Part shown: piece by piece, positions 35,846 through 45,052 of the stretch | Numbering within the stretch: position 1 is the stretch's first letter | How the letters are laid out: every line of letters begins with the position of its first letter | NCBI RefSeq assembly: GCF_003001815.1 | Contig: NZ_PVMZ01000025.1 | Coordinates: 1 to 64,000 of the forward strand | DNA: 64,000 nt | DNA from: Actinoplanes italicus | GTDB taxonomy: Bacteria; Actinomycetota; Actinomycetes; Mycobacteriales; Micromonosporaceae | Direction: 5' to 3' | Made by a program: the position numbers and the translations under genes | Notes under the pieces: generated by a model | What the model was told of the DNA's origin: nothing | What the model saw: the letters and a program-made list of their open reading frames with translations, nothing else | The model's database searches: none

Positions 35846-36531
35846 GCCGGGCCGGGCGACAGGCGGTAGCCGACGCCGTAGACGGCGAGCAGCTGGACCG
35901 GGCGCTGCGGGTCCGGTTCGATCTTGCGGCGCAGGTTCATGACGTGGACGTCGATGGTCCGCTCGGTCGAGCTGCGGTCGATGCCGCGGGTGTGGTGCAG
36001 CAGCTGGGAGCGGCTGAACACCCGGTCGGGCTGCTCGGTCATGGCGGCCAGGATCGCGAACTCGCCGCGGGTGCAGACGATCGGCTCGCCGTCGACGGTC
36101 ACCCTCTGTGTCGCCGGATCCAGGGTCACGCGGCCGACCGTACGCAAGTCCGAGGTTGGCCCATCTCGTTTCGATCGGCGCAACAGCGTCCGCACCCGGG
36201 CCATCATCTCGCGCGGGCTGTACGGCTTCGCCAGGTAGTCGTCGGCGCCGAGCTCCAGCCCGAGCAGCAGGTCGTCCTCGCTGGTCCGGGCCGTGAGCAT
36301 CAGCACCAGCACGTCGGACTCCGCCCGCAGCGTGCGGCACACGTGCAGGCCGTCGAGCCCGGGCATCATCACGTCCAGCACGAGCAGGTCGGGCTGCACC
36401 CGCCGGGCCTGCTCCAGCGCGGTCCGGCCGTCGTGCACCACGGTCACCTCGTGACCGTCGGCGACCAGGTAGCGGCGGACCACCTCGGCATGCCGCGCGT
36501 CGTCGTCGGCGACCAGCACATGAGCGCACAT
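35842..36531 (-). CDS. OmpR/PhoB-type response regulator
   Basis: This protein has 229 aa. The receiver domain starts at VLVADDD (acidic pocket). The phospho-Asp lies in LLVLDVMMPGLDG (about 52), with Thr in MLTART and Lys in LAKPY. The C-terminal winged helix (about 135-225) has TRGEFAILAAM, RSQLL, TIDVHVMNLRRKI and VYGVGYRL, typical of OmpR. The ATG at 36531 opens directly on the domain. It is the first gene of a two-gene operon with the kinase and is divergent from the MacAB-like exporter genes, a usual arrangement for export systems under two-component control. Confidence 0.93.
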   Translation of the reverse strand: MCAHVLVADDDARHAEVVRRYLVADGHEVTVVHDGRTALEQARRVQPDLLVLDVMMPGLDGLHVCRTLRAESDVLVLMLTARTSEDDLLLGLELGADDYLAKPYSPREMMARVRTLLRRSKRDGPTSDLRTVGRVTLDPATQRVTVDGEPIVCTRGEFAILAAMTEQPDRVFSRSQLLHHTRGIDRSSTERTIDVHVMNLRRKIEPDPQRPVQLLAVYGVGYRLSPGPA

Positions 36532-36549
36532 GGCGGCGACTATAGGTGC

Positions 36550-36578
36550 CCTCGCAAGCCCCGCAGGGTTCTGCGAGG
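36550..36578. promoter_or_regulatory. inverted repeat in divergent promoter region
   Basis: CCTCGCA and TGCGAGG form a perfect 7-bp inverted repeat with a 15-bp spacer. It lies in the 90-bp space between the response regulator and the exporter operon. It could be a regulator site or a weak hairpin in the leader of the regulator transcript. Confidence 0.35.
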
Positions 36579-36621
36579 AGACCTGACAGCTTTCTAAAGA
36601 TCTTCGCTGAGGCTGCCCGGC

Positions 36622-37743
36622 ATGCTTGCGAACACTGACGCCCCGCCCCGGCGGCGACGCACCCGGCGATGGCTGGCCGCCGGGGCAGCGGTCCTGGTCG
36701 CGGCCGGTGCCGCCGTCCTGATCACCCGGCCGCACGACCCGGAGAAGCCGGTGCCGGAGGCCACCGAGGCGGTCACGACCATCACCCTGGAAAGGCGCGA
36801 CCTGAGCACTTCCAAGAGCATTTCCGGGACCATCGGGTACGGCGGGACGCGTCCCGTGGAAGGCCACAAGCAGGCGACCGTCACGTGGCTTCCGGCACCC
36901 GGCGCCACCGTCAAACGGGGAAAGCAGCTGTACCGGGCCGACGACCGGCCGGTGCCGCTGTTCTACGGCGGCATGCCGCTCTATCGGCCGATCACGGGCA
37001 AGGGACTGATCGGCCGTGACGTGCGGATCATCGCGGACAATCTGAAGGCGCTCGGCTACGCGATCGGTGTCCAGCCCTCCCCCGGCAGCTGGGTGCAGCC
37101 CGGTCCCGTTCAGTTGCGCAAGGGCGAGGGAGTGCTCACCGCTCAGCTCATCGTGGCGATCAAGAAGTGGCAGCGCGATCAGAGCCTGCCGGAGACCGGT
37201 GCGGTCGCGGTCGGCGATGTCGAGGTTCTCTCCGGAGCGGTACGGGTCGAGTCGATCGCCGTGCAGCCGGGCGCCCCGGCGAACGGCCCGCTCATGACGG
37301 TGACCGCCACCCGCAAGGTGATCACCGTGTCCGCGGAACTGGCCGAGGCCGCCTCGATCGAACGGGGAGCCGCCGTCACGGTCGATCTGCCCGACGAGCG
37401 CACGGTCCCCGGCCGTGTCCTCGCCGTCGGCCGGGCCCTGACCGCCGCCGACGGCACGGTCGCCGACACCACCCCGAAGCTGACCATCACCGTGACCGTC
37501 GACAACGCGGCCGCCATCTCGAAGATCGACTCCGCTGACGTCGAGGTCAACTTCGCGGGGAAGGTACGGGAGGGCGTGCTCGCCGCCCCGGTCGAGGCAC
37601 TCGTCGCCCTGGCCGAGGGCGGCTACGCCGTACAGACGGAATCGGGTCTGACTGCCGTGACCACCGGAATGTTCGCCCAGGGCTGGGTCGAGATCACCGG
37701 AGACGGCCTGGCCGAGGGCACCACCGTGGTGGTGGCGTCGTGA
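36622..37743 (+). CDS. efflux periplasmic-adaptor-like protein with peptidoglycan-binding domain
   Basis: This protein has 373 aa. A short basic N-terminus and one hydrophobic segment (about 15-37) anchor it in the membrane. Residues 50-90 contain the half of the lipoyl-like hairpin seen in HlyD/MacA adaptors (GTIGYGGTRPVEG, then PAPGATVKRGKQLYRAD). Residues 130-190 contain a peptidoglycan-binding-type region (LKALGYAIG, then IKKWQRDQSLPETGAV). The C-terminal beta-barrel domain follows. This is the usual adaptor of gram-positive MacAB-like exporters. Its stop overlaps the GTG of the ATPase gene. Confidence 0.85.
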   Translation: MLANTDAPPRRRRTRRWLAAGAAVLVAAGAAVLITRPHDPEKPVPEATEAVTTITLERRDLSTSKSISGTIGYGGTRPVEGHKQATVTWLPAPGATVKRGKQLYRADDRPVPLFYGGMPLYRPITGKGLIGRDVRIIADNLKALGYAIGVQPSPGSWVQPGPVQLRKGEGVLTAQLIVAIKKWQRDQSLPETGAVAVGDVEVLSGAVRVESIAVQPGAPANGPLMTVTATRKVITVSAELAEAASIERGAAVTVDLPDERTVPGRVLAVGRALTAADGTVADTTPKLTITVTVDNAAAISKIDSADVEVNFAGKVREGVLAAPVEALVALAEGGYAVQTESGLTAVTTGMFAQGWVEITGDGLAEGTTVVVAS

Positions 37744-38408
37744 CCGGCGAACCCGTGCTGTCGATCCGCGGTGCCGCCATGGTCTACCCCGGCGGCGTGA
37801 CCGCGCTGGCCGGTGTCGACCTCGACATCCTTGCCGGCGAGTTCGTCGCCATCGTCGGCCCGTCCGGATCCGGCAAGTCGACCCTGCTCAACATCATCGG
37901 CACCCTCGACCGGCCCACCTCCGGCACGGTCCGGATCACCGGCCAGGACATCGCCACCCTCTCCGACCGGCGGCTGTCGGCACTGCGGGCCCGCGAGATC
38001 GGCTTCGTCTTCCAGCAGTTCCACCTGACCGACGGCCTCAGCGCCACCGACAACGTCGCCACCGGTCTGCTGTACGCCGGAGTCCCCCGCCGCCGGCGCG
38101 CAGAACTCGCCCGGCAGGCCCTCGACCGCGTCGGCCTCGCCCACCGCGCCGGGCATCGCCCCCATCAGCTGTCCGGCGGCGAACGCCAGCGCGTCGCCAT
38201 CGCCCGCGCCCTGGTCAACGAGCCGTCACTGGTGCTGGCCGACGAGCCGACCGGCGCCCTGGACACCGCGAACGGGCAGGCCGTTCTCGCCCTGCTGCAC
38301 CGGCTCAACGCCGAGGGCGCGACCATCGCGCTGATCACCCATGATCGGGAGATCGCGGCGTCGCTGCCGCGGCGGGTGGAGATCCGTGACGGGCGGCTGG
38401 TCGCATGA
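37740..38408 (+). CDS. ABC transporter ATP-binding protein (MacB/LolD type)
   Basis: This 222-aa protein has Walker A GPSGSGKST, a Q-loop at FVFQQFHL, signature LSGGERQRVAIARAL, Walker B LVLADEPTGAL with a catalytic Glu, and the H-loop LITHD. Length and motif spacing match the MacB/LolD/FtsE class that works with FtsX-fold permeases. It overlaps both neighbours by 4 bp, forming an adaptor-ATPase-permease operon. It likely exports a peptide, lipid or antibiotic. Confidence 0.95.
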   Translation: MTGEPVLSIRGAAMVYPGGVTALAGVDLDILAGEFVAIVGPSGSGKSTLLNIIGTLDRPTSGTVRITGQDIATLSDRRLSALRAREIGFVFQQFHLTDGLSATDNVATGLLYAGVPRRRRAELARQALDRVGLAHRAGHRPHQLSGGERQRVAIARALVNEPSLVLADEPTGALDTANGQAVLALLHRLNAEGATIALITHDREIAASLPRRVEIRDGRLVA

Positions 38409-39586
38409 TCGGCCCGATCGATCTGCTCGCCCTCGGCTTCGTCGGGTTGCGGACCCGGCCGGTGCGGGCCGTGCTGTCCGGTCTCGGCATCGCGATCGGC
38501 ATCGCCACGATGATCGTGGTGACCGGCATTCCGGCGTCCAGCCAGGCGGCCCTCGTGCGCGAACTGTCGGCGCTCGGCACCGACACACTGCAGGCGATGC
38601 CCGTACCTGATCAGAATCCTCCGGCCGAATTGCCGGAGTCAGCGGTGGCGATGGTCCAGCGCATCGGTCCGGTCCGGGCGGCGAGTGCGGTCGGAAACAC
38701 CCATACGCTGGTACGGCGAAACGACCGCACCGAACGCACCAACGGCAACGGGCTGACCGTGCTGGCCGCGCGGCTCGATCTGTTGCCGGTGCTGGGCGCC
38801 CGGGTCGCGTCGGGCCGCTGGCTGAACCCGGCGACCGCCGAGTTCCCGGCCGTGGTCCTCGGGTCGGTCGCCGCCGCCCGGCTCGGCATCACCACCCTGA
38901 CCCCCGGAGGGTCCGCACCGCAGGTGGTGATCGCCGACCGCTGGTTCACCGTCGTCGGCGTGCTCGCCCCGATCGCCCTGTCGCCGGACATCGACCGGTC
39001 GGTGCTGGTCGGCTGGGAGGTGGCCCGCACCGAACTGCGCTTCGACGGCCACCCCACCGTCGTCTACCTGCGCGCCGAGGAGGACCAGCTGGAGACGGTC
39101 CGGTCGGTGCTGCCCGAGTCGATCAACCCGGAGCGGCCCGGTCACGTGCTCGTCACCCGCCCGTCGGACGCGCTGGCCGCCAAGCGTGCCACCGAGAGCA
39201 GCTTCTCCGTGCTGTTCCTGGCACTGGCCGCGGTCGCCCTGGTGATCGGCGGCATCGGGGTGGCCAACACGATGGTCGTCTCGGTCCTGGAACGCCGCTC
39301 GGAGATCGGTCTGCGCCGTGCGCTCGGCGCCACCCGAGGCCAGATCCGGGGCCAGTTCCTCACCGAGTCGATCGTGCTGTCGGCCGCGGGTGGCCTGGCC
39401 GGAACCCTGCTCGGGCTGCTGGCCACCGTCGGTTACGCCCGCTGGCAGGACTGGCCCCTCGTCGTACCCGTCCAGTCCGCGGCCCTCGGCGTGGGCGGCG
39501 CCGTGGTCATCGGCGTCCTGGCCGGCGTCTATCCATGCGTCCGAGCCGCCCGGCTCCCGCCGGCCCAGGCCCTCACCAGCGTCTGA
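38405..39586 (+). CDS. ABC transporter permease (MacB/FtsX type)
   Basis: This 393-aa protein has TM1 at about 18-40, a large extracytoplasmic MacB-PCD domain (about 45-240), and three TMs in the C-terminal FtsX domain (about 270-390). The cytoplasmic motif RRSEIGLRRALGATRGQI is intact. It starts by ATGA overlap with the ATPase gene. The operon ends here; a minisatellite and a terminator hairpin follow before the convergent lipoprotein gene. Confidence 0.92.
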   Translation: MIGPIDLLALGFVGLRTRPVRAVLSGLGIAIGIATMIVVTGIPASSQAALVRELSALGTDTLQAMPVPDQNPPAELPESAVAMVQRIGPVRAASAVGNTHTLVRRNDRTERTNGNGLTVLAARLDLLPVLGARVASGRWLNPATAEFPAVVLGSVAAARLGITTLTPGGSAPQVVIADRWFTVVGVLAPIALSPDIDRSVLVGWEVARTELRFDGHPTVVYLRAEEDQLETVRSVLPESINPERPGHVLVTRPSDALAAKRATESSFSVLFLALAAVALVIGGIGVANTMVVSVLERRSEIGLRRALGATRGQIRGQFLTESIVLSAAGGLAGTLLGLLATVGYARWQDWPLVVPVQSAALGVGGAVVIGVLAGVYPCVRAARLPPAQALTSV

Positions 39587-39603
39587 CCCCGCCCTCACGC
39601 TCC

Positions 39604-39724
39604 TTCCGCCTGGGAAATCCTTCCGCCTCTGGAAATCTTTCCGCCTCGGGAGATCCTTCCGCATGGGGAATTCTTCCGCCTCGGGAGATCCTTCCGCCTG
39701 GGGAATTCCTCCGCCTCGGGAAAT
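39604..39724 (+). repeat. minisatellite of seven 17-18 bp units
   Basis: Seven head-to-tail copies of a unit like TTCCGCCTCGGGAGATCC begin at 39604, 39621, 39639, 39657, 39674, 39692 and 39710. Copies differ at one to four positions and by one base in length, so the array is not a coding repeat. It lies directly after the exporter permease stop and before the terminator. Confidence 0.85.
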
Positions 39725-39729
39725 GACGA

Positions 39730-39757
39730 AGCGGCGGCCGGATCTCCGGCCGCCGCT
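39730..39757. terminator. 13-bp GC hairpin between convergent genes
   Basis: AGCGGCGGCCGGA and TCCGGCCGCCGCT pair perfectly around a 2-nt loop. It lies between the exporter permease and the convergent lipoprotein gene, so it probably ends transcription in both directions. Confidence 0.75.
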
Positions 39758-39769
39758 CTCGTGATGGGG

Positions 39770-40345
39770 CTACGACTTGGCCGCGACCTCCCGTTCGCAG
39801 CCCGACATGTGCTCCAGGCCCAGCCGGATCGACCGCGAGTCGTTCTGTTCGCCGCCCAGTGCGATCGAGATCCCGTCCTGGTCCACCTCGACGAGCTTGA
39901 CGCCCTTCTTCTTCAGGCACTTCACCACGTCGACCGCGAAGTCACGCGCCTCCGGGTTGGCCGGGTCCTTCTCCCACGGCGGCAACGGCATGTACTGCGG
40001 CTCACAGATCCGGTTGGCCTTCACCGCCGCGTCGTCCTCGGTCACCCCTGTCACGGCCGAGTCTCCGGCCCGCTTCTTCGCCTCCGTCGCGTCGACGCCA
40101 TGCTCACGCATGCACCTGTTGTACGGCTCAAGCAGCGCGTCATACTCCTCACCCGTCATACCGAGCTTCTCCCGCGGCCGTTCCGCCTTCTTCGACGGGG
40201 ACACGTCCGGCTCACCCGCGGGCGCGGCGCTCTGCAGCGTCGCCACCTTCGCACCGCTGTCCCCTTCGGACTCGTTGCCGGACGACCCACAGGCCGACAG
40301 CAGGAAGACCGCGACCACGGCCCCCGCCAGCACACTCCGACGCAT
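39770..40345 (-). CDS. hypothetical secreted lipoprotein
   Basis: This 191-aa protein starts at the ATG at 40345, with AGGAGG 6 bp upstream; the longer frame before it is not protein-like. The signal sequence MRRSVLAGAVVAVF ends in the lipobox LLSAC, so the protein is lipid-anchored outside the membrane. The mature part has a low-complexity linker, then a helical domain with three further cysteines (RCMREHGVDAT, RICEPQY, VVKCLKKKGVK) and one near the end (MSGCE). Such Cys-patterned lipoproteins are common beside exporters in actinomycetes. Function unknown. Confidence 0.8.
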   Translation of the reverse strand: MRRSVLAGAVVAVFLLSACGSSGNESEGDSGAKVATLQSAAPAGEPDVSPSKKAERPREKLGMTGEEYDALLEPYNRCMREHGVDATEAKKRAGDSAVTGVTEDDAAVKANRICEPQYMPLPPWEKDPANPEARDFAVDVVKCLKKKGVKLVEVDQDGISIALGGEQNDSRSIRLGLEHMSGCEREVAAKS

Positions 40346-40477
40346 CGGAACCCTCCTGTCCGGGCGGGGTCCTTCCCCACCGCGCCGGACAGCCTGACGA
40401 CCAATGATCAGAAACCGGTCAGGTTCCGGCCCCGATCTCCACCGCAACGAAGTCCTGACCGCCACACCGCGAGATGT

Positions 40478-41392
40478 TCAGCGGGACACGACGGGCGACG
40501 GACTGCTGGTCTTCGGGTGGCTGCGGGAGACGGCGACGCCGGCCAGGCAGAGGGCACCGCCGGCCAGGGTCAGCCAGCCCGGGACCTCGCTGAGGATCAG
40601 CCAGGACATGACGACCACGACGGCCGGGACGGCGTAGGTGGTGGCGCCCATCTTGCCGGCCGTGGTGCGGGCCAGCGCGTACGCCCAGGTGGTGAACGCA
40701 ATCGCGGTGGGGAACACGCCCAGGTAGACGACGTTCAGCGTGGCTGTCAGCGGCGCCTCGGAGATGTCGGCGACCAACTGTCCGGCGAACGGCAGGCACG
40801 CCACGGCTCCGATCACACAGCCGAACGTGGTGGCCTGCAGGGCGGTCGCGTGTTTGAGGGCAGGCTTCTGAGCGACGACACCGGCGGCGTAGGTGACCGC
40901 CGCGACCAGGCAGAGCACGACGCCCAGGATCGACGCCTGGCCGCCTCGGGACATCGAGAAGCCGACGACGATGGTGCCGGCGAACGAGACCGCTATGCCG
41001 GCGAGCAGCCGGGGTGGGAAGCCCTCCTTCAGCAGCCAGCCGGCGAGCAGGGCCATCACGGCCGGGCCCACGTTGACCAGCATCGCGGCGGTGCCGGCGT
41101 CGACCAGTTGCTCGCCCCAGTTCAGCGCGACCATGTAGACCCCGAACCAGATCACCCCGGACACGACGATGCCGGGCCAGGCGGCACGCGGTGGCAGGCC
41201 CTGGCGGCTGACCAGCAGGAAGATCAGCAGCGTGACGGCACCCGCGAGCAGCCGCCCGAGGGCCAGCGAGCCTGGCGAGAAGTGCGGGGCCGCGGCCCGG
41301 ATGCCGACGAAGGCGGACGCCCACAGGACGACCGTGACGGTCGCCGCTGCGATGGCGGCACGCGATGGGCGTACGAGATCGGGGGTGTTCAT
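40478..41392 (-). CDS. EamA/DMT-family transporter
   Basis: This 304-aa protein with about ten hydrophobic segments is arranged as two EamA repeats (about 15-145 and 155-290), the drug/metabolite transporter fold. FVGIRAAAPHFSPGSLALGR is the typical first-repeat loop and LGVFPTAIAFTTWAYAL the second. It probably exports or takes up small metabolites or amino acids; the substrate cannot be read. The start at ATG (MNTPDLVRP) is preferred over a TTG four codons upstream. Confidence 0.88.
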   Translation of the reverse strand: MNTPDLVRPSRAAIAAATVTVVLWASAFVGIRAAAPHFSPGSLALGRLLAGAVTLLIFLLVSRQGLPPRAAWPGIVVSGVIWFGVYMVALNWGEQLVDAGTAAMLVNVGPAVMALLAGWLLKEGFPPRLLAGIAVSFAGTIVVGFSMSRGGQASILGVVLCLVAAVTYAAGVVAQKPALKHATALQATTFGCVIGAVACLPFAGQLVADISEAPLTATLNVVYLGVFPTAIAFTTWAYALARTTAGKMGATTYAVPAVVVVMSWLILSEVPGWLTLAGGALCLAGVAVSRSHPKTSSPSPVVSR

Positions 41393-41504
41393 AGGGAAAG
41401 CCAAGCGTGTCGCGCGGCCGGGCGCTAGCGAAAAACGGACCTCGCGGTGCCTTTCACGGACCGCGGCCAGGCCGGATAAGACCTGGTTATGACGGCAGTA
41501 GAGA

Positions 41505-42413
41505 TCAGAGTAGGCCGAGTGCGGTCACGGCGTCGAAAGCGGGTGTCCGAACGGCGTAGCGTGTGATGCCCCAGCGCTTCTCGTGGCGTTCGATCGCGGC
41601 GCGGATCTCGCCGGCGGTACCGATGAGGAGGAATGGTGCGTCCAGTGCTTCGGCAACGCTCATGCCCAGTTCCTCGGCGTGCGGGGCGACCACCGCTTCG
41701 GCGTCGTCGGTGATCTCCATGATCTGCACCAGAGCCTCCAGGGCGGGCGGGTTCACACGGCCGGCCGCGCCGAGTCTGACCTGCTCGACCTGGGCGTCGA
41801 CCTGCTCCGGGCGCCATCGCGCCTCGTGGCTGTGGCCGTCCGCGAGCGTGCGCCCGAGCCCGGAGAGGCCGACGATGTCGGCGTGGGCGCCGGCCCAGCG
41901 CAGCAGCCGGGAGTTGGCGGTGCCGAGCAGCAGCGGTACACGCTCCTGGACCGGCTGGGGCTTGTCGAGGCGGGCCTCGTGCATGTCGAGGTGCGAGGTG
42001 TGCACGGTGACGGTCTCGCCGGCCAGCAGTGCCCGCGTGGCCTCAGCCACCGCCAGGCAGCGGTCGACGCGACCACGGACGTCGGGGCGTTCCCTGCCGA
42101 CGGCACGCCACTCGGCGGGCGTGTGCCCGGCGCCGAGGCCGAGGGTCGCGCGACCACCGGAGACGACGTCGAGGGTGGCCACGTCGGTGGCCAGCAGGAT
42201 GGGTTCGCGTACGCCGGCGTTGGCCACGTAGGCGCCGAGGCGGATCCGGCTCGTGACGGCGGCCGCAGCGGCCAGTGCTACGTAGGGTGCGGCGCAGGAA
42301 CCGGGATGGTCGGCGGCCTGCAGGGTGTCGAAACCTGCGGCTTCGGCACGGGCGGCCAGTTCCAGCCAGGAGGCGGCATCAGCAGGTTGCGCCTGCAACG
42401 CGAACGAGGTCAC
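41505..42413 (-). CDS. LLM-class F420-type flavin-dependent oxidoreductase
   Basis: This 302-aa luciferase-like TIM-barrel protein has GFDTLQAADHPG, then TSRIRLGAYVAN and GGRATLGLGAGH, which are the hallmark strands. SRLLRWAGAHADIVGLSG fits the F420-binding members common in actinobacteria. Substrate unknown. It uses a GTG start and stands alone between the transporter and the diguanylate cyclase gene. A second family member lies at 46.9 kb. Confidence 0.87.
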   Translation of the reverse strand: MTSFALQAQPADAASWLELAARAEAAGFDTLQAADHPGSCAAPYVALAAAAAVTSRIRLGAYVANAGVREPILLATDVATLDVVSGGRATLGLGAGHTPAEWRAVGRERPDVRGRVDRCLAVAEATRALLAGETVTVHTSHLDMHEARLDKPQPVQERVPLLLGTANSRLLRWAGAHADIVGLSGLGRTLADGHSHEARWRPEQVDAQVEQVRLGAAGRVNPPALEALVQIMEITDDAEAVVAPHAEELGMSVAEALDAPFLLIGTAGEIRAAIERHEKRWGITRYAVRTPAFDAVTALGLL

Positions 42414-42483
42414 GGCCCGAGCCTGCCAGCCCCGACGATGCGACGGACACCGATTCTGCGACCAGCAGAGTCACCGCGAAGCG

Positions 42484-43878
42484 CTACACGGCCTGTGGGA
42501 GTTCGGGTCGCATGTCGGGCTCGAACTCCCGGAACGTGCCCTTAGCGGTCTTCTTCGCCCGGTACATGGCGAAATCCGCCTCTTCGACCAGGCGTTCCGC
42601 CGAGCGGCCTCCGCTGTAGGCGACCCCGACGCTGGCTCGTGTGTGGATGGTCCGGCCCGCGATGTCGTACGGCAGCGCTATGGAATCGATGATCCGCTGC
42701 GCGATCTCGCGCGCCTGGCCGCGATGGTGCAGCGGCTCGAGCAGCACCGCGAACTCGTCGCCACCGAGGCGGGCGGCCATGTCGGTGTCGCGGACGGCGG
42801 CCCGCAACCGGCCGGCCACCGCGCGGAGCAGCTCGTCACCCGCAGCGTGCCCGAGGGTGTCGTTGACCTGCTTGAACAGGTCCAGGTCCAGATAGAGGAG
42901 CCCGGCCGCACCGGCCGCCGGCGACGCGTCCAGGGTTTCCTCGACGCGCTGCAGGAACAGGGTGCGGTTCGGCAGTCTGGTCAGCGGATCGTGGCGGGCC
43001 TCGTGCACGGCGGCCAGAGTGTGCGCGCCGGTGAGGGCGAGGCTGGCCTGTTCGGCGAAGGCCGCCAGCACGTCACGCCGTTCCGCGTCCCGTACCGCCG
43101 CCACCGCCGTTATGACCAGGGCGCCGGCCACTTCGCCCTCGATGTGGACGGGCGCGGCCGTCAGCAGGCCGCACTCCACCTGGCCGCCGCTGCTGATCGC
43201 TTGCCGGGCCGCCTCGATCAGGGTGTCGCCGTCGCAGACTCCGGAGCTGACCGAGGCGACCGCGTCGCGCAGCACCAGGGCGACGGCCACGCCGTCGAGC
43301 AGGCCCGACGCGGCGGAGGTGATCATGTCGAGGATCTCGGCGAGCGGGGTGCGCTGGTTCGCCGACCGCTGCACGCGCAGCAGTGTCTCCAGCAGGCGTT
43401 CCCGGCGTTCCAGCGCCTGCACGAGTTCGAGCCTCGCGCCCGCCTCCCGCTCGCGTTCCAGGCGCAGCTGACGCTCGGCCTCGAGGGTGCGCAGGCCGCG
43501 CAGGGCCAGGCCGGTGACGCGGGCCATGCCCTGCAGCATCTGCCGTTCCTCGGCGGCGAACGGCTCGTCGGCTCGGGCGACGATCAGCCGGTCGGGTGTG
43601 TCGCGGTCGAGGGTGTGCACGGTGACGTGCATCGGGCCGACGCCGGGGAACGACGCCGTGTCGGTGGCGGTATCGAGGCTGGTGAACAGCGACTCCGACG
43701 GGGTGCGGCCGAGGCCGACCGACGCCGGGACGTCGTCGCCGCACACCACCGCGGCCACCTCCGCGTCGGTGGCCTCGGCGGCGCGCTGCACGGCCAGACG
43801 GGCCGCGGTGACGATCGTCCCGGCGCGCGTGATGGCGCTGAAGAACTCGGTGAGCTGCAGGGTTGACCAGCCGGACAT
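42484..43878 (-). CDS. GAF-GGDEF diguanylate cyclase
   Basis: This protein has 464 aa. Residues 1-130 and 140-280 look like two GAF-type sensory domains, split by a coiled-coil stretch rich in Arg/Glu (LEREREAGARLELVQALERR). The C-terminal domain (about 290-455) has the active motif RLGGDEFAVLLE, so it can make cyclic di-GMP. An RxxD inhibitory site is not obvious. It starts 4 bp after the FIST gene stop, so the two are cotranscribed, and the FIST protein likely feeds the cyclase a signal. No membrane segment is present. Confidence 0.9.
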   Translation of the reverse strand: MSGWSTLQLTEFFSAITRAGTIVTAARLAVQRAAEATDAEVAAVVCGDDVPASVGLGRTPSESLFTSLDTATDTASFPGVGPMHVTVHTLDRDTPDRLIVARADEPFAAEERQMLQGMARVTGLALRGLRTLEAERQLRLEREREAGARLELVQALERRERLLETLLRVQRSANQRTPLAEILDMITSAASGLLDGVAVALVLRDAVASVSSGVCDGDTLIEAARQAISSGGQVECGLLTAAPVHIEGEVAGALVITAVAAVRDAERRDVLAAFAEQASLALTGAHTLAAVHEARHDPLTRLPNRTLFLQRVEETLDASPAAGAAGLLYLDLDLFKQVNDTLGHAAGDELLRAVAGRLRAAVRDTDMAARLGGDEFAVLLEPLHHRGQAREIAQRIIDSIALPYDIAGRTIHTRASVGVAYSGGRSAERLVEEADFAMYRAKKTAKGTFREFEPDMRPELPQAV

Positions 43879-43882
43879 GACC

Positions 43883-45052
43883 TCAGCCGAAGGCGAGCGC
43901 GACGACGGTCAGATGATGCATGCCCTTGGCCTGTGTCTTGCGGATGATCTCCCCGTTGGAGTAGAAGCCGCCGTACGGTGTCGGCTTGATCGCGTCGCGC
44001 AGGCGGGACGCGGCCAGGTCGGTGCCGTCGGCGCCGAGCGCGATCGACCGTACGCAGCAATCGAAGACGAGCAGGCCGAGCGCCTCGGAGCCCACGCCCT
44101 CGATGGCCGCGGAGGCGGCGGTGGGCGCGGCGTCGACGAGCCCGTCGGTGTCGGCCTCCATGAACCACACCATCGCGCCCTCGGGGGTGTCGGCGAGACC
44201 GAAGATCGAACGCGTCTCCGGGTCGGCCTGGAAGATCACCCGGATGTCCTCGCCGGTACGCCGGGCCAGGCCGAGCGGGCGCACGGTCGCGAACTGCAGG
44301 AACGCGTCCGGGTCGTTCGCCAGTTCGGGGGCGCCACCGGTGCGCCGCAGGTAGACGTCGAGGGCCGGTTCGCCGTCGAGTTCGTGGATGATGCCGTTCT
44401 CGCTGCGGGAGACGACCATCGGCTCGCCGACGCGACGCCAGCCGTGGGCTGCGCCGATGCCGAACGGAACGGGCGAGCCGAGCGCGGCGCCGAGAACGGC
44501 GTTCGGCAGCAGCTGCACCTCGGTGCCGTCGCTGAAGAAGTGGAACGTGCCGGTCTGGGTGACGTTGTCGCCCGCGCAGCCACCGACCAGCGGCACCAGC
44601 GCACCGGCCACGGTGTAGGCGCCGCGCACCATCTCCTGCTGATCGCCGCTGCGGCCGTCGCCGAGCAGCAGCACCACCCGGTTCTCGGCGTCGATGTCGT
44701 CGAGGCAGCTCGCGGCACGGATGCCGGCCTCGTACAGGTCGACGCTGTCGTGCGGCACCGCGCGCACCGACACGTCGTAGCCGCCGAGCGCGTTGACGAC
44801 GACGCCGGCGCCGCGGCCGTCGGGCGTGAACTCGCCGGACGTCGAGCAGCCGATCATCAGTACGTCGCCGCCGGCTTCGGCGTGGACGGCCTCGGCCATC
44901 TCTCGGGTGGCGTGGGTGAGCGACGCGAAGACGACCAGTAGTCCGGCGCGGCGTCCGCCGAGCGCTTCGCGGCAGGCTTCGGCTCCGGCCTTGGCCGGGT
45001 CCGCCGCCAGGCTGCGTCCGACCCCGAACCACCGCTCCGCCGATGCGCCCAT
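43883..45052 (-). CDS. FIST-domain sensor protein
   Basis: This 389-aa cytosolic protein has a FIST N domain (about 30-230) with GCSTSGEF and VPLVGGCAGDN, and a FIST C domain (about 235-370) with FDCCVRSIALG. FIST domains bind small molecules such as amino acids and pair with signalling outputs. It is the first gene of a two-gene operon with a diguanylate cyclase, so a ligand-to-c-di-GMP pathway is plausible. ATG start with GAGGGAGC just upstream. Confidence 0.9.
   Translation of the reverse strand: MGASAERWFGVGRSLAADPAKAGAEACREALGGRRAGLLVVFASLTHATREMAEAVHAEAGGDVLMIGCSTSGEFTPDGRGAGVVVNALGGYDVSVRAVPHDSVDLYEAGIRAASCLDDIDAENRVVLLLGDGRSGDQQEMVRGAYTVAGALVPLVGGCAGDNVTQTGTFHFFSDGTEVQLLPNAVLGAALGSPVPFGIGAAHGWRRVGEPMVVSRSENGIIHELDGEPALDVYLRRTGGAPELANDPDAFLQFATVRPLGLARRTGEDIRVIFQADPETRSIFGLADTPEGAMVWFMEADTDGLVDAAPTAASAAIEGVGSEALGLLVFDCCVRSIALGADGTDLAASRLRDAIKPTPYGGFYSNGEIIRKTQAKGMHHLTVVALAFG

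Noticed and set aside
35846..36529. Upstream extension of the histidine kinase frame
   Set aside because: It is an out-of-frame copy of the response-regulator coding region; ATG 35845 with ATGA overlap is the real start.
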